This document shows, piece by piece, positions 45,314 to 53,164 of a DNA stretch of 64,000 nucleotides. The position numbers and the translations under genes were made by a program. Source of the stretch: GCA-002282575 sp964606405 (GTDB lineage: Bacteria > Pseudomonadota > Gammaproteobacteria > Thiomicrospirales > Thiomicrospiraceae); the NCBI GenBank assembly GCA_964606405.1, contig CAZSGH010000003.1, forward strand, positions 37,263 through 101,262, read 5' to 3'. Positions within the stretch are counted from its first letter, which is position 1. The number at the start of each line of letters is the position of its first letter. Under the pieces are notes generated by a model. It did no database searches, was not told where the DNA came from, and worked only from the letters and a program-made list of their open reading frames with translations.

Positions 45314-47250
45314 CAGTCAACCCTCAAGTAGCGTTTTTGATCTTGCGTAACTACAAAATATTCGATATTTACGTTTTTCAGTATTTCACGCTGAATCAAA
45401 AATTGACTTGTACCCGTTTTTTTATTTAACCATTGCACCCAGGCCGAAACCTCTAGTAACTTCCCATTCTCGTCTTCTATAAACTCGGGAATAGAGACAT
45501 CTCCTGCTTTTATCGCATCATCTGTCAATTTTATATAGTCGAAATTCATTAGCTCATCAGAAAATACGGTGCTTGATGGTTCTTTGCCTACCGCTGCACT
45601 TTCTAATGAAAGTCTTACTAACTCACGAACCTCTTCGTTCAATACGAGGTACTGCTTACCATCAATAGGATGCAGGGGTTTTGTGCCATCGAATGGTTTA
45701 TGAATTTTTAAAGCCCTGACTTCATCCATTAACGTTTTTGCAGGAATGCCTTGTGTTTGGGCATAACTCCACAAAATGGGCAGATCCTTTGCATCTAGGA
45801 TTAGAGCCTCACCGATTCCTGTTTTAGATTTGCTTGAGTGAACATCACTGAGTAGATTGAATAGAATTTCTCCAATGTTCCCATATTTTTCAAATGGGGT
45901 TTTGGATATCCTGCCAATATCTTTTATGTTTTCTGAAATTGCGATTACATCTACAACATCGCTATCGTCTTGAACCTTTTGTGCGGCGTTTGCGCCATTA
46001 CTGGTTGGAACCCATGTTCCGCCTTTAGTTGTTTCATGATCGAAAACATCAACAAACACATCCCATTGAGCTAGTTTCAGAAACCAACCTTCACGCACTT
46101 GTCCATTAAGATCTGTAATCCTCCATGTTCGCATTCGTGATGAGAAGAGCCCCTCCCCTGCCTTCGCGAGATTAGCGTCTATCAAGACATCAGCAAACTG
46201 TGGAGCGGACGTAGGCACCCCGATCATCTGATGGGTTGGAAAATACTCCATGATTTTAGCCATTGTTTCTGGCCACTTTAAATACAATCCATCACTTAAA
46301 TAAAATGCGTGCCCGTTATCTGTATTAACATCATTACCCTTGAGACCGTTCAAATACTTTGCTATGGCATCCTTCAAATGCAATGCAACAGGAACACCAT
46401 ATTTCATATCTGAGACTCGCATAGGGTTCCGTTTAGCATCTAAAGCACTCGATTCTTGATCAGCCAGCGTGACGATACTTCTGATTTGATTTTCAGATCC
46501 AGAAATAGCGGACATCAAAAGTGTCAATATCTCAGGAGAACCGTCATACAAATAGTTCTTTATATCTGTATTCAATATGTAATTAAGGGCCTCTGTAGCC
46601 ATTGCTTCATGCTGTTTGAATCTGTTTCGGTTCCATGTAATCACATAATAAGATGCGCTTGATGAAATACCCCAGTCATACAAACTTGCCAAGTACGGCG
46701 ACCACTGATTACCTTTGTCGTCATGAACAAGTACGTCAGACAAAGGTTTTCCAATATCATGTGAGATCGCGGCAATAAATACAGCCAACTTCCATTTCTT
46801 TTCATATGGTATACGTTGCTCTGGCACTTTATGCATACCGAAGATCGCGCGATCTGCTTTGAGCATTGCTGACAAAGCAACCTCAAGTCCGTGAGCCAAC
46901 ATACCACCAGGTAGCGCATGATGAGAGTTTTCGCTTGCTGGTAATAAATGTACAAATTTTGCATACGAATAGACCATTGGCATGTACCAAGTCTCAAAAA
47001 ACTTATCATTATCGCCTGTTGCAAACTGTATTCTATCTAGTGTCTTTTTGTGTTTAGTTAATAGTTCTTCAACACTTATGAATGGAATTCCATTAGGAGG
47101 AGGTGGGTAGTGGAAGCGATCTAAATTATGCTCTGCAACCCGCGCTTTAATGACTTTAGTACTACCTAGCCCGTCTTTACTGTCCGTTTTTTTTGGAATG
47201 GATACATTGCCATATAAAAATTTGTACGCAAGCATTAACAAACGGTTCAA
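45313..47250 (-). CDS. traI: MOBH-family relaxase TraI
   Basis: A 645-residue relaxase that nicks the transfer origin and leads the strand. The N-terminal TraI_2 domain contains LLPASENSHHALPGGMLAHGLEVAL (residues ~105-130) and the HD-type metal motif ISHDIGKPLSDV near 172, then DQESS. The C-terminal domain (residues ~490-640) matches the TraI_2_C nickase tail. It overlaps the upstream FlhC-like gene by four bases. No oriT could be fixed by eye. Confidence 0.92.
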   Translation of the reverse strand: MNRLLMLAYKFLYGNVSIPKKTDSKDGLGSTKVIKARVAEHNLDRFHYPPPPNGIPFISVEELLTKHKKTLDRIQFATGDNDKFFETWYMPMVYSYAKFVHLLPASENSHHALPGGMLAHGLEVALSAMLKADRAIFGMHKVPEQRIPYEKKWKLAVFIAAISHDIGKPLSDVLVHDDKGNQWSPYLASLYDWGISSSASYYVITWNRNRFKQHEAMATEALNYILNTDIKNYLYDGSPEILTLLMSAISGSENQIRSIVTLADQESSALDAKRNPMRVSDMKYGVPVALHLKDAIAKYLNGLKGNDVNTDNGHAFYLSDGLYLKWPETMAKIMEYFPTHQMIGVPTSAPQFADVLIDANLAKAGEGLFSSRMRTWRITDLNGQVREGWFLKLAQWDVFVDVFDHETTKGGTWVPTSNGANAAQKVQDDSDVVDVIAISENIKDIGRISKTPFEKYGNIGEILFNLLSDVHSSKSKTGIGEALILDAKDLPILWSYAQTQGIPAKTLMDEVRALKIHKPFDGTKPLHPIDGKQYLVLNEEVRELVRLSLESAAVGKEPSSTVFSDELMNFDYIKLTDDAIKAGDVSIPEFIEDENGKLLEVSAWVQWLNKKTGTSQFLIQREILKNVNIEYFVVTQDQKRYLRVD

Positions 47251-47945
47251 TTTGCTTTGTCTCTGTATACAGGATTAAGTGTCCAAGCCTTTAATTTAGG
47301 ATCCATGTCATCAATCGGATAAAGGAAGTTTGTCCCAGATTTCACGCAATATTCGTATCTTAAACATGGATTCTCACCGAAGACATCGCTAAGACATTCA
47401 AAGGCTGCGTTGATATCTAAAGGGTGCATTCCAATGTTGGAGAACTGACCGTTGCAATAGTCCAAAAAACAGATAAACAAGTCTACTGTATCTCCAGGTT
47501 GAACAACGAATAAGCCAGCATCATTCCCCGTTTTATCCAAGAACTTGGAAATAACTCGTACGAAAATAGATGTTTGTAGTCTAATTAAACGTGTATTGTT
47601 CTTACGTAAATATGAAAATCTAGTCTTTTTGCCCTTTAACCTCTTATAATAGATGGAATGTGTAGCGATTAAGCGATTAAGAACTACAAATGACAATCCG
47701 AGAGCCTTATTTACGTTGCTAAAGTGCATCCCAGCCCTTAATAGCTTCTTTGCTTGATACAGCTTTAAATCGGGGTCATGATTGATTGTTACGTTGCACA
47801 AGAAAATTTCACAATCGCCAAGAATGACGGTTGGAGTTTGTGCCTTTCGAACATAGTTATCTAACTGACTGAAGTAGGTTTTTACTTGTTCGTAAAGCTC
47901 AAACTCACTGCATGCAGTAATCTTTTGTGTTGTTATAGGTCTCAT
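47247..47945 (-). CDS. FlhC-like transcriptional activator
   Basis: A protein of about 232 residues; ATG 47945 is preferred over 47966 because AAAGG lies 7 bases upstream. The order of elements (LLRAGMHFSNVNKALGLSFVVLNRLI, a basic GKKTRFSY stretch, a helical mid part and a C-terminal segment with two spaced cysteines, NPCLRYEYCV) resembles FlhC/SetC activators, which in SXT-type elements switch on transfer genes. No FlhD/SetD partner is visible. It heads the traI operon and faces the repressor gene. Confidence 0.55.
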   Translation of the reverse strand: MRPITTQKITACSEFELYEQVKTYFSQLDNYVRKAQTPTVILGDCEIFLCNVTINHDPDLKLYQAKKLLRAGMHFSNVNKALGLSFVVLNRLIATHSIYYKRLKGKKTRFSYLRKNNTRLIRLQTSIFVRVISKFLDKTGNDAGLFVVQPGDTVDLFICFLDYCNGQFSNIGMHPLDINAAFECLSDVFGENPCLRYEYCVKSGTNFLYPIDDMDPKLKAWTLNPVYRDKAN

Positions 47946-48013
47946 TTGTGTGCCTTTGGATGACATTTGATTATTATTGTACTTTATTTATGTTTATTTG
48001 AGTATAGGGCCAA

Positions 48014-48628
48014 ATGAAAAAAGAAACGACTGTTGACCAAGGGTTTGTCGAAAGATTTCGCACATTTACGGATGAATTAAAGAACAAACACGGAGTTCCA
48101 ATTAAGAGCTTACCTGAAGCAGTTGGTTTTTCATTTCAGCACGCTGTATTGATGAATTACCGAAGTGGAAGGAATGAACCACAGTCATATATATTTAGAG
48201 AGCTTAGACAAAAAACTGGTGTTGATCTTAATTGGCTGATTTGTGGAGATGAACGTAAGGAAGAAAAGGTGCCCTGCCCTACTGCTCGTGAAAATAGCGA
48301 GCTAGATTTAATCCAATCTGTTGGTGGTGGAGATCTAATCAAAGATGCCAAATATATTAGAATTTCAGACAACTTCAATGCCCCTATTCGTGACAACTCA
48401 ATTGCGGTTTATACTGAGATTCATGATTATAACGTTGCAGGACATTATGTAGTGTCACTATTCGACACTGGAGTTGAGCTGGTACGAAAAATTGTTAAGA
48501 TAAACTCTTCAACCTTCAAAGTGGTTCCCGGTTCTGAGGCGGCTCCGAACATCGAAGCACTTACAATATCACCAGATGAAATTAAGTTCCACGGCAAAGT
48601 ATTGGTAATTCTTTCTAAGAGCGACTAA
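48014..48628 (+). CDS. CI-like repressor with S24-like domain lacking the catalytic Ser
   Basis: A 204-residue regulator: N-terminal helix-turn-helix (IKSLPEAVGFSFQHAVLMNYRSG...TGVDLNWLICGD) and a C-terminal LexA/CI-like domain. Where autocleaving members have DSMxPxIxxGD, this reads DNFNAPIRDNS, so the nucleophile Ser is Asn, and the usual Lys position in VKRL reads VRKI. It may therefore be a non-cleavable repressor. It is divergent from the FlhC-like gene, as SetR is from transfer activator circuits. Confidence 0.75.
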   Translation: MKKETTVDQGFVERFRTFTDELKNKHGVPIKSLPEAVGFSFQHAVLMNYRSGRNEPQSYIFRELRQKTGVDLNWLICGDERKEEKVPCPTARENSELDLIQSVGGGDLIKDAKYIRISDNFNAPIRDNSIAVYTEIHDYNVAGHYVVSLFDTGVELVRKIVKINSSTFKVVPGSEAAPNIEALTISPDEIKFHGKVLVILSKSD

Positions 48629-48633
48629 ACCAT

Positions 48634-48659
48634 CTGGCAGAATTATCAAACTCTGCCAG
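48634..48659. terminator. Convergent-gene hairpin
   Basis: CTGGCAGA and TCTGCCAG form an 8 bp stem with a 10 base loop between the convergent repressor and parB genes. No strong T-run follows on either strand, so termination is probable but weak. Confidence 0.5.
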
Positions 48660-48667
48660 CCTGGTTT

Positions 48668-48683
48668 CTTGGTAACTACCAAG
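48668..48683. other. parS-like palindrome 1
   Basis: CTTGGTAACTACCAAG, a 16 bp palindrome with one changed base relative to the other two copies (CTTGGTAGCTACCAAG). It lies 2 bases beyond the parB stop. ParB binding site or ParA/ParB-operator is the natural reading. Confidence 0.7.
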
Positions 48684-48685
48684 AG

Positions 48686-49510
48686 CTACTCTGGCTCTTC
48701 CATTATGGATCTTATTCTCGTAATTTTTTCATCTGAAAGCTTATTTGGAAACTTGATCGTTGTTATACCGCTTTTATTAATGGACAATGTGAAACCCAAA
48801 ATCTGTTTTTTTGTTGCCGGTCTCGCGATTAACCCCCCTTTCTCCTGTCCTTCTTCTCCAACTACTGTTTGATACATTTGTCTAAGTCCAACATCCTTTA
48901 TATTGTTACCAAACACATTTATCAAATCTTCCTTATGCTCTGCCACTTTAAGGTATCGACTAACTTTTGATGCATCCATTTTGTGAGCCTTAGCTAACTC
49001 GACTTTCGAATCAAACATGCCCGACAACCACACTTTACTGATCTGTAAAGACCTAGAAAACTCAGAAATGTTTTTCCTCTGCTCATTTTCAATAAGCATT
49101 ACGTTTAGCGCCTCTTTGTCAGTCAGCACTCGAACAAAAGCTTTTAACATTACCTGAGCCTTTATAGCGGCTCTCCAACGAACAGAGCCAGCAATGATTT
49201 CATACTCAATACTTGGATAGTCTTGGTCATCATGACTTAATTCGCGAACAATAACGGGGCTTAGTTGCTCTACATCCTTAAAGGACTTGGCGATATCCTC
49301 ACTGTGTTCAGCCTCATCTTCTGGACGATCAGCAAACATCCACAATCTACACTTGCTAGGATCTATCTCTTTCACGCGCTCAGACACAGAGCGCGTGGCA
49401 CTAGGTTTGGAGACTACCAAGTTATGTTCACTAGCAACACTTTGGGCAGATTCTTCAGGAACATCACCCCACATCATCGCCCCTACTAGGCCACCCCTCT
49501 TTTTGCTCAT
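48686..49510 (-). CDS. parB: Partition protein ParB
   Basis: A 274-residue ParB-type DNA-binding protein for element segregation. The N-terminus GGLVGAMMWG is followed by a ParB/Srx-like nuclease fold domain with YEIIAGSVRWRAAI and MLIENEQRKNISEFSRSLQ, then a helix-turn-helix VELAKAHKMDASKVSRYLKVAEH. It follows parA by 10 bases and has three flanking palindromes. Confidence 0.9.
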   Translation of the reverse strand: MSKKRGGLVGAMMWGDVPEESAQSVASEHNLVVSKPSATRSVSERVKEIDPSKCRLWMFADRPEDEAEHSEDIAKSFKDVEQLSPVIVRELSHDDQDYPSIEYEIIAGSVRWRAAIKAQVMLKAFVRVLTDKEALNVMLIENEQRKNISEFSRSLQISKVWLSGMFDSKVELAKAHKMDASKVSRYLKVAEHKEDLINVFGNNIKDVGLRQMYQTVVGEEGQEKGGLIARPATKKQILGFTLSINKSGITTIKFPNKLSDEKITRIRSIMEEPE

Positions 49511-49520
49511 ACCATCCCCT

Positions 49521-50684
49521 TTAACGTGAATTTGCGGCTTGAATTAAATTGTTGAGAATCTCTTGATTTGCCCTATTAAGCATCTCAACAGCCCTTTTAT
49601 AAACATCTCGGCTTCCTCGCGGCTCAATCTCATAAATCGTTTGCATATCGCTGGATGCACGTTCCATTTCGATGGTATCAGCAACCGTAGCTTCTAAAAC
49701 AACCCCATTAAAAAACCTTCTCAACATAGCTAAATTGTTGCGTTGTTCACCAGAGTTCGAATTATATCGATTGATTAAAATGCTTTTCTTAAGCTTGGTA
49801 GCTACCAAGGAGTCACCCACTTCATCAGCGTACAAGTCCATCATCTCAGACATTGTTTGAAAATACTGGCTAGTAGCCTGAATATCCGGCATGTTTGCAA
49901 CAATAGGGATGACAAGATAATCTGCAGTAATTGCCGCGCCGATAGCGAGCAAACTAACAGAAGGAGGGGTGTCAATAACGATAATGTCATACATATCTCG
50001 AACGACATCTAAAGCATTTTTAACTCTTAATGCTGGTGAGCCCAATGCATTAGATTTATTTCGATAAATCATTGCATCAACGCTTTGCAACTGCAAGTGA
50101 GAAGGAATCAAATCAAGATTGTGCCAGTATGTTTTACGGATTACATCTTCAACCTTCTCAGGAGCACTTGTAATTGCAGAGAAAATTGTATCATCAATAC
50201 TTAAATCACGTAACGGTATATAACCAAAGGCGCTGGTCGCTGTAGCCTGTGGATCTAAATCTACAAACAAAACTTTATAGCCTTGCAATGCGAAATACTG
50301 TGCTGCATGAACGGATACGGTAGACTTTCCAACACCACCTTTTAAATTGGAAAAAGTTAAAATCGCAGCTAGACCATCTGAAGAAATACTAGGAGGATTA
50401 AGACCAAAAGTCTTTCGTATTAATTCTACTTCTCCCAAGTTGTAAATTTTTACATCTACCGCGCCAGATTCACGAAGACGAGGAGAGGGGAGACGACCTT
50501 CTTTTTCTAATGTGAATATGCGTTGACGACTAATGCCTACAATTTCGGCTACCTGTGCTTGCGTAAAGTCCTTAAGTTTCTTTTCTGCATTATCATTGCC
50601 CGATACCAGCGCCGATTTTAACCTTTGCTCAATATCCATTGATATTTTAGCTAAGGACTTAAATGTTTTAGTTTGCATATCCAA
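49521..50684 (-). CDS. parA: Partition ATPase ParA with N-terminal HTH
   Basis: A 387-residue type Ia ParA. The N-terminal DNA-binding part has FTQAQVAEIVGISRQRIFTLEKEGRLP (MerR-like), so it probably represses its own operon. The ATPase has the deviant Walker A KGGVGKSTVSVHAAQ near residue 120, DLDPQATAT and DIIVIDTPPSVSL. One parS-like palindrome lies inside the gene and another upstream of it. Confidence 0.93.
   Translation of the reverse strand: MDMQTKTFKSLAKISMDIEQRLKSALVSGNDNAEKKLKDFTQAQVAEIVGISRQRIFTLEKEGRLPSPRLRESGAVDVKIYNLGEVELIRKTFGLNPPSISSDGLAAILTFSNLKGGVGKSTVSVHAAQYFALQGYKVLFVDLDPQATATSAFGYIPLRDLSIDDTIFSAITSAPEKVEDVIRKTYWHNLDLIPSHLQLQSVDAMIYRNKSNALGSPALRVKNALDVVRDMYDIIVIDTPPSVSLLAIGAAITADYLVIPIVANMPDIQATSQYFQTMSEMMDLYADEVGDSLVATKLKKSILINRYNSNSGEQRNNLAMLRRFFNGVVLEATVADTIEMERASSDMQTIYEIEPRGSRDVYKRAVEMLNRANQEILNNLIQAANSR
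49794..49809. other. parS-like palindrome 2, inside parA
   Basis: CTTGGTAGCTACCAAG, identical to copy 3, lying within the parA coding region and encoding part of a polar stretch (LVATKL) in that frame. Perfect identity within a gene suggests that the site, not only the protein, is selected. Confidence 0.75.
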
Positions 50685-50709
50685 CCCTTAAATTTTAAAC
50701 ACTAACAAA

Positions 50710-50725
50710 CTTGGTAGCTACCAAG
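50710..50725. other. parS-like palindrome 3, parA operator region
   Basis: CTTGGTAGCTACCAAG located 26 bases upstream of the parA start, where ParA or ParB would bind to centre partition and to control the operon. Confidence 0.75.
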
Positions 50726-50768
50726 GACTAATTAGCATGATAGCCTACGTTGTTAACATTGAAAACAA

Positions 50769-50812
50769 CTATTAACAAAGAAACTGTAAACAATCGCATT
50801 AATTGTTAATAG
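50769..50812. promoter_or_regulatory. Long-arm inverted repeat upstream of parA
   Basis: CTATTAACAA and TTGTTAATAG, 10 bp arms separated by 24 bases, with a further TGTTAACA palindrome at 50751-50758. The right arm covers the stop codon of the winged-helix gene. Suits a regulator binding site or termination region of the maintenance genes. Confidence 0.4.
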
Positions 50813-51846
50813 ATGGGGTGGTTTACAGTGTTCAGTGGTTTTCTTATACCAATCATTGAAAAAATTTGACTCATTGCCATCTCTGATACTTTTAATTCTT
50901 CATTGGTTCTAGAAAATTGTTTTCCAATAACAACGGAATCGGACGGGGTAGGGGAGGCGTTGACATAAGCCAACTTCGTTAATTCGTTCAATCTATGATT
51001 TTCTCGTCTTTTTCGTTCAGAAATAGAGTGAGACTCTACAAACCCTCCTTGTTTTAATCGCGATACGATTGTACTTGTGTATCCAACAATTGTTTTAATT
51101 GGTTTTTCATGGCCTAATGCTTTAGCAGCTCTAATTTTACCTACAACTTCATCAAGAACGACTTGAGCAGTTCCGAGATCATCAAGCGATTTGGACAAGT
51201 ACTGTTTTACGGCATCGGATTCATTCTTGCTCATGATCCCTAATTCGATTTCCAAAGAATCAGGTTTAAACGAATAACTACTACAAACGGAATGAGCAAT
51301 CGTATGATCGGGCTGAGTAGGTAGTAGTTCTTCTTTTATTCTTTTTTTAACTTTATTCTTTGTTAGTGTCTGTTTAGCCGAATCTGGATTAGCCGTATAC
51401 GGCTTTTCCGTATGCGGGTCTTGGGTTATAACAGACCGATTACTGCCTGGCTTATCACCAAAATTAGAGTTGGGTGATGGTGTTTCTAATTGATTAGAAT
51501 TACCAATACTCGTACTAGCTGAATTCTCTTTTTTTGACTTTACCTCGCTAATGATATAGTCTGATTCTTGGATCTTGCCTGATTCATCTCTCACTTCTTT
51601 ACGAGAAATGTAACCTGCACAAATAAGTTCATTCAGCAGGGAATAAACATTATCTCGACCAGACTTCTTGCCTAATGCCAATTTAGTTTCAGCTATAAGA
51701 TGTGCGAGACTTATTCGCCAGTTATCAGGCTTTGTTAATAAAAATACAAGCAAGCCACGGGCAGCCCAAGATAAATCTTTATCCGATACTATTGCATTGT
51801 TTAAACAATAAAAATTAGATGTTGGGCGAGATGTTCTTTTAATCAT
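50806..51846 (-). CDS. Winged-helix protein, probable replication/regulation
   Basis: A 346-residue protein starting at ATG 51846 (GAGG 9 bases upstream). The N-terminal 100 residues form a winged-helix-like domain (SNFYCLNNAIVSDKDLSWAARGLLVFLLTKP, ISLAHLIAETK, ELICAGYISRKEV), common in plasmid and phage replication proteins. The middle is low-complexity and polar; the C-terminal part is helical. It follows the trfA-like gene in the same direction, so a replication helper role is likely but not shown. Confidence 0.6.
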   Translation of the reverse strand: MIKRTSRPTSNFYCLNNAIVSDKDLSWAARGLLVFLLTKPDNWRISLAHLIAETKLALGKKSGRDNVYSLLNELICAGYISRKEVRDESGKIQESDYIISEVKSKKENSASTSIGNSNQLETPSPNSNFGDKPGSNRSVITQDPHTEKPYTANPDSAKQTLTKNKVKKRIKEELLPTQPDHTIAHSVCSSYSFKPDSLEIELGIMSKNESDAVKQYLSKSLDDLGTAQVVLDEVVGKIRAAKALGHEKPIKTIVGYTSTIVSRLKQGGFVESHSISERKRRENHRLNELTKLAYVNASPTPSDSVVIGKQFSRTNEELKVSEMAMSQIFSMIGIRKPLNTVNHPIY

Positions 51847-51907
51847 GATAAGACACCTCGCTTTTAATAAGGCGAGCAAAAATATAAGACATAAAGCCTC
51901 CAATTTA

Positions 51908-52033
51908 TTGACAAAAACGGAGTGCCTTAGTAAACTAGCAACTGTCACCTTGCTTTACTTTTTAAGTAGAGTGTTTACTAAACCACGCCAGGTTTAGGCT
52001 AAAAAGGTCGTCTCGCCAAAGACGACCTTTCGC
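51908..52033 (+). ncRNA. Candidate counter-transcript RNA between trfA and the winged-helix gene
   Basis: On the + strand TTGACA (51908-51913), 17 bases, TAAACT (51931-51936) makes a good sigma-70 promoter, opposite to all nearby genes. About 95 bases on, a perfect 10 bp stem, AAAGGTCGTC / GACGACCTTT (52003-52030), could end the transcript. Between them are further inverted repeats (GTTTACTAA with TTAGTAAAC). Such a small RNA would be antisense to the leader of the winged-helix gene. No coding frame. Speculative. Confidence 0.35.
52003..52030 (-). terminator. Hairpin downstream of trfA
   Basis: A 10 bp perfect stem with an 8 base loop begins 3 bases past the trfA-like stop; on the - strand it is followed by TT and a short T-rich run (CCTTTTTAG). 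A rho-independent terminator or attenuator for trfA transcripts. Confidence 0.6.
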
Positions 52034-52939
52034 TTATTTAATCATCCAACCGCAATACCAGTCTCCAGATTCTTTTCTTATCCATGTGTTTTCAAGGACG
52101 TTAACACGTTCTAATTCTTCAAAAGCTCTTTGTACCGAAATCCTGTACTTGCTTTCTGGGCTTTTTGATCGAGTAATAACCTTTAGCTCTGAAAGAGGCA
52201 TGCGAACCTCCTTAACGTCGACTAATCCCGCAGTGTAAAGCTGAATTGCTTTTGCTAACCCGTTTCTAGGCGCAATAGACAATCTTTTTTCCCAATTAAG
52301 AAAGCCATTATGCTCGAAAAGCATCATTGATTCTTTAGGAATCCAAAGCATCAAATAATCGCCGTTTTGATCATATTCAAACATTCGCAATGGCTTAGAG
52401 CGCTCAACTGGAGCGCTCGAGTCTTTATTCAATGTTTCGTAGTAAAACAACGACTCAGTTAATCTCTTAAGCGAGGAGAGCAATCTCCCATAATTTTTCC
52501 CAGAGCGTGGCCAGCCTAATTCATCAACCAAATATGCCCGCATGGTTCTAATTCGACCATCCATGCCAGCCTTACCACCTTTAGTTAAGCGCAATACAGC
52601 CATGAAAACATCTGCGTCATCTTGATTAAGTGAGTGGCCAGAAAACTTCAAAACGATTTTATCGTCTTTGTAAAATGGTGCATCATGATAGTAGCGTCCG
52701 CCATCATCTTCACCTGATGGTCCGAAAACCCCTGATCTAGCAACATGCATTGGCACAGATGCAAGCTCATCAGGAAATATGGGCAAAAAGGCAATATTGC
52801 TAATTGACAACATTGGAGGCAATTCCTCTAGCTTGGAGAATTCTACCAACATGTCTAGCTGCTTTGTTTCTACTGTCAATTGAATGACCTCGTTTTTGTA
52901 TCTTGGGCGGATTGTATATTGATCAAAATTCCATGTCAA
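52034..52939 (-). CDS. TrfA-like plasmid replication initiator
   Basis: A 301-residue initiator resembling IncP TrfA: segments MHVARSGVFGP, YKDDKIVLKFSGHSLNQDDADVFMAVLRL, WPRSGKNYGRLLSSLKRLTES, LMLWIPKESMMLFEHNGFLNWEKRL and the C-terminal winged helix VLENTWIRK. TrfA-type proteins bind iterons at oriV to begin replication. The frame opens with TTG at 52939; an in-frame TAG lies shortly upstream, and ATG 52852 is an alternative. Its 5' end overlaps the first of four 20 bp iterons. Confidence 0.82.
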   Translation of the reverse strand: MTWNFDQYTIRPRYKNEVIQLTVETKQLDMLVEFSKLEELPPMLSISNIAFLPIFPDELASVPMHVARSGVFGPSGEDDGGRYYHDAPFYKDDKIVLKFSGHSLNQDDADVFMAVLRLTKGGKAGMDGRIRTMRAYLVDELGWPRSGKNYGRLLSSLKRLTESLFYYETLNKDSSAPVERSKPLRMFEYDQNGDYLMLWIPKESMMLFEHNGFLNWEKRLSIAPRNGLAKAIQLYTAGLVDVKEVRMPLSELKVITRSKSPESKYRISVQRAFEELERVNVLENTWIRKESGDWYCGWMIK

Positions 52940-53000
52940 TGACCTAAATTCCGTTTCGTTGATCTAAATTCCGTTTCGTTGTCCTTAATTCCTTTATCAT
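52921..53000. other. Four tandem 20 bp iterons, probable oriV
   Basis: Units begin at 52921, 52941, 52961 and 52981, exactly 20 bp apart. The middle two differ by one base (GACCTAAATTCCGTTTCGTT; GATCTAAATTCCGTTTCGTT); the outer two share the GATC/GTCC-AATTCC core. Next to it lies an AT-rich stretch up to 53160. Iterons beside a trfA-like gene are the expected arrangement of an origin. Confidence 0.7.
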
Positions 53001-53059
53001 GCTGCAACATTTAACCTATTGAATTTACTATGTTTAATTGTTTGATATAAAAATTCATC

Positions 53060-53069
53060 NNNNNNNNNN
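53060..53069. other. Assembly gap (10 N)
   Basis: Ten N inside the AT-rich region next to the iterons. The true sequence and even the linkage of the two sides are not known from this window. Apart from the iterons and the gap, 52940-53164 holds no gene I can support. Confidence 0.99.
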
Positions 53070-53164
53070 TTTAACTATGCCAATTAAGCTATTGATATAT
53101 AAAGATAAATTATAAGACAACATTTTTTAAAAAGTTTTCATCTAAAATGGATTTGAAGGAACGA

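Noticed and set aside
46641..47024. Frame of 127 codons within the relaxase gene
   Set aside because: Alternative frame of a well-supported MOBH relaxase; no motif.
52921..53000. CRISPR array
   Set aside because: The 20 bp units are directly adjacent without spacers and lie by a replication initiator gene; they are iterons.
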